Shown here in pieces: positions 60,646-64,000 of a stretch of DNA of 64,000 nt (position 1 is the stretch's first letter; each line of letters opens with the position of its first letter). The stretch spans positions 24,328 to 88,327 of the forward strand of contig DIFI01000002.1 in NCBI GenBank assembly GCA_002419055.1, read 5' to 3'. This DNA comes from Peptococcaceae bacterium UBA5752 (lineage in GTDB: Bacteria > Bacillota > Dehalobacteriia > UBA4068). The notes beneath the pieces were generated by a model. It saw only the letters and a list, made by a program, of their open reading frames with translations. It did not search any database and was not told where the DNA came from. The position numbers and the translations under genes are program-made.

Positions 60646-61593
60646 TTGCGTGAAGACTGGCAGCGCATAGAGCAGCAAATCCTCGCCCCCTATGCGGCTA
60701 AAAGTTATCAAAGCAGGGGGAGAGCAATACCCGAAGATGAATGTCCGATTCGTACTATCTTTCAACGCGATCGCGACCGAATTATTCATTCTAATTCTTT
60801 TCGACGTCTCAAGCACAAGACTCAGGTTTTTATCAATCCAACCCGCGATCACGTCCGTACCCGTCTTACCCATACGCTTGAAGTATCACAGATCTCGCGC
60901 ACCATTGCTCGTGCTCTTAGCCTTAATGAGGATTTGACGGAAGCTATTGCGCTTGGTCACGATTTGGGGCATACTCCCTTTGGTCACGCTGGTGAAAGAG
61001 CCTTGGCCGCATTGAGTCCCGGTTTTACCCACAATCGACAGAGTCTGCGTGTTGTAGATGTTTTAGAACGGAATGGCGTTGGCCTCAATCTTAGTTTTGA
61101 GGTACGTGACGGTATTTTAAATCATAGCGGTAGTGGTGAGCCGTCAACTTTGGAAGGCGCTGTGGTGCGTCTTTCAGATCGGATTGCCTATATTAATCAT
61201 GATATTGATGATGCATTGCGTGCAGGAATCATTGAAATGTCGCAGTTGCCGGCAGTACCGACAGCTTTATTAGGTGACCGTCATAGTGTACGTATCAACA
61301 GCATGGTTTCCAATGTGATTGCCGCGAGTTTTAGCAAAGAACAAATTATCATGACTGAACCGGTTGCATCCGCCATGGATCAACTAAGGGAGTTTCTTTT
61401 TACTTCTGTATATTTTAGACCTGAGGCCAGAAAAGAGGAAGAAAAAATTTGGCAGATGATCAATGTCCTATATGATTACTATTCGGCGGAACCGGAAAGG
61501 CTTTTAAATGAATATGGAAATATAGTTGATTATATTGCAGGTATGACTGATTCATTTGCCATAGATGTTTATCAAAAAATATTAAATAGCTAA
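60646..61593 (+). CDS. dgt: dGTPase-family HD-domain triphosphohydrolase
   Basis: The 315-residue protein has the HD fold of deoxyguanosine triphosphate triphosphohydrolases: RRLKHKTQVFINPTRDHVRTRLTHTLEVSQISRTIA, GHDLGHTPFGHAGERAL (HD pair) and the late RLSDRIAYINHDIDDAL with the third metal Asp. It cleaves dNTPs to nucleosides and triphosphate in homologues. The start TTG 60646 is behind AGAGGTGA. It belongs to the short class without the insertion of E. coli Dgt. In clostridia it often precedes dnaG; here it does not. Confidence 0.93.
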   Translation: MREDWQRIEQQILAPYAAKSYQSRGRAIPEDECPIRTIFQRDRDRIIHSNSFRRLKHKTQVFINPTRDHVRTRLTHTLEVSQISRTIARALSLNEDLTEAIALGHDLGHTPFGHAGERALAALSPGFTHNRQSLRVVDVLERNGVGLNLSFEVRDGILNHSGSGEPSTLEGAVVRLSDRIAYINHDIDDALRAGIIEMSQLPAVPTALLGDRHSVRINSMVSNVIAASFSKEQIIMTEPVASAMDQLREFLFTSVYFRPEARKEEEKIWQMINVLYDYYSAEPERLLNEYGNIVDYIAGMTDSFAIDVYQKILNS

Positions 61594-61615
61594 TTTAATA
61601 TAGCATAACAATTCT

Positions 61616-61637
61616 AAGCCGTAATAACGGCTTTTTT
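61616..61637 (+). terminator. Terminator of the dGTPase-like gene
   Basis: The stem AAGCCGT / ACGGCTT with a 4-nt loop is followed by TTTT. Confidence 0.88.
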
Positions 61638-61671
61638 AATTTGAATTAAATTGGAATCTACTTTTACTGAC

Positions 61672-61699
61672 ACACTGCTTCCTGTCTATCCATATACTA
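61672..61699 (+). promoter_or_regulatory. Sigma-K-type promoter of the dipicolinate operon
   Basis: CATATACTA (61691-61699) matches the sigma-K -10 CATANNNTA. ACAC (61672-61675) provides the -35 AC at 15-17 bp. The start codon is 33 bp further on. Sigma-K control of spoVF is known in Bacillus. Confidence 0.65.
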
Positions 61700-61731
61700 T
61701 TAATATAATTCTTCTGTTTGAGGTGTTGCCT

Positions 61732-62664
61732 ATGGCTGCCTTTTCTATAACAGCTGAGCAGAACTTACGTCATATGCCTTCCCCTGCTATTGCCATTCTC
61801 GGCGGCGATGCACGTGAACAGCAGTTGATAGGCGTTTTATATAAGAGAGGCTATCAGCTGCGTTGTTTTGCCAGGCCACCGGAATCACTGCCCGCCGGTG
61901 TTCGTTTTTGTGAAACGGCATCTGAGGCAATGACTGGCGCTGATGCTGTGTTAATGCCAATCCCGGGCTTGCGTGCAGGAGGAAAACTTTACTGTGGTGA
62001 GCTTTTGTCGCCGCGGTTGGTGGACGATGACTTTTCAGTGCTTCCTGCACAAACGCCGGTTCTGGCCGGAGTGATATCTCAGCCGTTGCGTGAGATTACC
62101 GCGTCGGCCGATCTCAGACTTATTGCTACAGCAGAGCTTGAGGAAATTGCAGCTCCCGCAGCTATTGCGACTGCAGAAGGCGCTATGGCTCTCGCCATAG
62201 AAGCTGATCAATTTTATCTTTATGGTCGTCGTGCTCTAATTATCGGTTATGGTCATATCGGTAGTGCGCTGGCACCACGTCTAAGCGGTTTAGGGTTATC
62301 GGTTGTTATAGTTAACCGTAATAGCCGTCGTCGAGATGAGGCGATAGCTGCAGGTTGGAATGTTGCCGAGTGGCAGCAGTTTGACGCTGAGGCAGCAAAT
62401 GCTGACTTGATTTTCAATACTGCGCCGGCTTTACTGCTAGATAAAAAGCTGCTGGCTACTTTGAAACCGGATTGTCTGATTATAGATGTTTCCGCTGCTC
62501 CCGGAGGTTGTGATTTTGGGGCTGCTCGCCAATTAGGTATTAAAGCTATTCCTGCTTTTGGTTTACCGGGACGTTTTGCACCGCAAACGATGGGTAAAAT
62601 ATTAGCTACTGTTTATCCGCAATTATTGGATGAGTATCTAGTTAAAAAGGGGAGTGGCATATGA
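61732..62664 (+). CDS. dpaA: Dipicolinate synthase subunit A
   Basis: The 310-residue protein (SpoVFA) has an N-terminal substrate domain (IAILGGDAREQQLIGVLYKRGY) and a Rossmann domain with ALIIGYGHIGSALAPRL. It forms dipicolinate from dihydroxy-tetrahydrodipicolinate with NAD(P) in the mother cell; dipicolinate then enters the spore core. ATG 61732 is chosen behind GAGGTG. The ATGA overlap with dpaB points to a complex made in balance. Confidence 0.95.
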   Translation: MAAFSITAEQNLRHMPSPAIAILGGDAREQQLIGVLYKRGYQLRCFARPPESLPAGVRFCETASEAMTGADAVLMPIPGLRAGGKLYCGELLSPRLVDDDFSVLPAQTPVLAGVISQPLREITASADLRLIATAELEEIAAPAAIATAEGAMALAIEADQFYLYGRRALIIGYGHIGSALAPRLSGLGLSVVIVNRNSRRRDEAIAAGWNVAEWQQFDAEAANADLIFNTAPALLLDKKLLATLKPDCLIIDVSAAPGGCDFGAARQLGIKAIPAFGLPGRFAPQTMGKILATVYPQLLDEYLVKKGSGI

Positions 62665-63263
62665 ATCAGCAACCTTTTTTAGGCATCAGAATCGGCTTTG
62701 CAATAACCGGTTCATTTTGTACGCTATCCAAAGTTGTTCCGCAAATAGCGAAATTGCGCGAAGGCGGTGCGATTGTAACGCCAATTATATCGTTTGCAGT
62801 ACGCGATTATAATACCCGATTTGGTGAGAGCCGCTTTTGGCGTGAACAGATAAGCCGTGCTGCCGCTACTATCGAGATCATTGATACAATTGCCGCCGCG
62901 GAGCCGATCGGGCCTCAGGCATTACTTGATATTATGGTGATTGCTCCCTGTTCCGGCAATAGTTTAGCAAAGTTAGCGGCAGGCATTGTTGATACGCCGG
63001 TTCTGATGGCTGCAAAGGCTCATTTGCGTAACAACAGGCCGTTGATAGTTGCTGTATCAAGCAACGATGCTTTATCCGCTAATTTCAGTAATATAGGTAC
63101 GTTGCTTAACCGTAAACAGTTGTATTTTGTACCATTTACGCAGGACGACGCAGAAACAAAGCCCAATTCGTTGATAGCTGACTGGCAGCTATTGATCCCG
63201 ACAATTGCCGCCGCACTAAAAGGCCATCAACTGCAGCCGATTTTTTGTCAGCAGCCTGATTAA
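62661..63263 (+). CDS. dpaB: Dipicolinate synthase subunit B (flavoprotein)
   Basis: The 200-residue HFCD-type flavoprotein (SpoVFB) has GIRIGFAITGSFCTLSKV near the start and the MVIAPCSGNSLAKLAAGIVDTPVLMAAKAHLRN central motif. It partners DpaA. Overlap of 4 bp with dpaA and the asd gene about 80 bp downstream give the Bacillus order spoVFA-spoVFB-asd. Confidence 0.95.
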   Translation: MNQQPFLGIRIGFAITGSFCTLSKVVPQIAKLREGGAIVTPIISFAVRDYNTRFGESRFWREQISRAAATIEIIDTIAAAEPIGPQALLDIMVIAPCSGNSLAKLAAGIVDTPVLMAAKAHLRNNRPLIVAVSSNDALSANFSNIGTLLNRKQLYFVPFTQDDAETKPNSLIADWQLLIPTIAAALKGHQLQPIFCQQPD

Positions 63264-63342
63264 AGTACTTGCAAACCAGTGTTTTGCCGATGTATAATGT
63301 CTAAGTATAATTAATATATTTGGCTAAATCGGAGGGTTTGCA

Positions 63343-64000
63343 GTGAGTAAGACATATAATGTTGCTGTGGTGGGCGCGACCGGCGCTGTCGGTCAAGAAA
63401 TACTAAAGGTTCTGGCAGAGAGGGATTTTCCTGTAGGTGATCTGCGTTTATTGGCCAGTGAGCGTTCCCATGGTAAAAAACTTGTCTTTAGAGGCAAGGA
63501 ATATACAGTAAGCGAAACAACTAACGATAGCTTTGGTAATATAGATATAGTATTGTTTGCCGGCGGTTCTGCCTCAAAAACATTTGCTCCTGCCGCCGTG
63601 GCTGCCGGTGCTGTTGTGATTGATAACAGCAGCACTTTCCGTTATGATGACGATGTACCGTTGGTGGTTCCGGAAGTCAATCCCGAAGATGTGCGTTGGC
63701 ATAAAGGTATAATCGCTAATCCCAATTGTTCTACAATTCAATTGGTAACAGCATTAAAGCCTCTACATGATGCTGCCCAGATTACTCGCATCGTCGCGTC
63801 TACCTATCAGGCTGTTTCCGGCGCCGGCGCCGAGGGGATTAATGAATTAGCCAACCAGACGGAGCTGTTAAGCAATGATCCCTTCGCTCAAGTTAAGTCA
63901 AATGTCTTCCCTTATCAGATCGCATTTAATGTAATTCCACACATAGACATATTTAAAGAAAACGATTATACTAAAGAAGAAATGAAGATGGTTTGGGAAA
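63343..64000 (+). CDS. asd: Aspartate-semialdehyde dehydrogenase, 3' end beyond window
   Basis: The first 219 codons are present. The NADP-binding loop is NVAVVGATGAVGQEIL, with SKTFAPAAVAAGAVVIDNSSTFRYDD following. The catalytic Cys is in IANPNCSTIQLV and STYQAVSGAGAEG follows. It reduces aspartyl phosphate to aspartate semialdehyde, the branch point to lysine/dipicolinate, threonine and, by the DUF39 route, homocysteine. The start is GTG 63343 behind GGAGGG. The rest lies beyond base 64000. Confidence 0.96.
   Translation, partial: MSKTYNVAVVGATGAVGQEILKVLAERDFPVGDLRLLASERSHGKKLVFRGKEYTVSETTNDSFGNIDIVLFAGGSASKTFAPAAVAAGAVVIDNSSTFRYDDDVPLVVPEVNPEDVRWHKGIIANPNCSTIQLVTALKPLHDAAQITRIVASTYQAVSGAGAEGINELANQTELLSNDPFAQVKSNVFPYQIAFNVIPHIDIFKENDYTKEEMKMVWE

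Overview
This window is chromosomal DNA from an anaerobic, endospore-forming member of the Firmicutes (clostridial in the broad sense; genus not resolved). Sporulation genes are spread through it: yunB, spoIIID, spoIVA, ytxC, a pdaB-like deacetylase, cwlD and the dipicolinate synthase pair dpaA/dpaB. The DNA is moderately AT-rich, with strong AGGAGG-type ribosome binding sites, sigma-A promoters with 17-bp spacers, a T-box leader and an AhrC/ArgR-type ARG box. Anaerobic life is suggested by a formate/nitrite channel, a carboxyltransferase of the oxaloacetate decarboxylase type, molybdenum-cofactor genes and a sulfide-based homocysteine gene set best known from methanogens and strict anaerobes. 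No rRNA operon, CRISPR array, prophage or intact insertion sequence was seen.

Layout. 1-1.8 kb: 5' part of a class A penicillin-binding protein and yunB (minus strand). 1.9-2.2 kb: a free-standing 49-codon gene with its own promoter and terminator. 2.2-6.2 kb: COG1900/DUF39, NIL-ferredoxin and COG2122/UPF0280 (homocysteine from aspartate semialdehyde and sulfide), yebC, and a convergent stand-alone homocysteine methyltransferase. 6.2-10.6 kb: rodA, a molbindin, rmuC, and purA behind a structured leader. 10.8-14.3 kb: spoIIID-mbl, an LCP ligase and a TagA-type glycosyltransferase. 14.4-19.7 kb: tRNA(CAU), trmK, a zinc-ribbon coiled-coil protein, rnpB, trmB, thrC and a DUF47 protein. 19.8-28.2 kb: two cold-shock genes, a zinc-ribbon protein, a large acidic S-layer protein, focA, a sirtuin and spoIVA. 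28.3-34.7 kb: secreted beta-propeller protein, HIRAN lipoprotein, tRNA-Pro, a methyltransferase remnant, fakA-asp23 and rpmB. 34.8-42.5 kb: lipid kinase, thrS with T-box, ytxC-pdaB, and a TPP-riboswitch-controlled thiXYZ importer. 42.7-48.8 kb: pckG, a small lipoprotein, a self-regulated padR with a broken DUF2812 partner, mobB-moaC-MOSC/MogA and cwlD. 48.9-55.6 kb: argCJBDFG behind an ARG box. 55.7-64 kb: family 4 uracil-DNA glycosylase, coaD, an oadA/pycB-like subunit, a transglutaminase-SLH protein, a double-HTH protein, a dGTPase-like protein, dpaA-dpaB and the 5' part of asd.

How it fits together. Asd at the right end makes aspartate semialdehyde, the precursor of dipicolinate (dpaAB), threonine (thrC) and, by the DUF39 route, homocysteine (2.2-4.5 kb). 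The Hcy methyltransferase would then make methionine. Cell-wall and spore-envelope genes recur (PBP, rodA, mbl, LCP, tagA, S-layer, SLH-transglutaminase, cwlD, pdaB).

The main unexplained signals are the purA leader (a long hairpin followed by eight U's), the zinc-ribbon gene leader that hides its own Shine-Dalgarno sequence, the cold-shock leader hairpin, and an unassigned 220-bp intergenic stretch at 23.66-23.88 kb with RNA-like inverted repeats. No complete novel multi-gene system is claimed.
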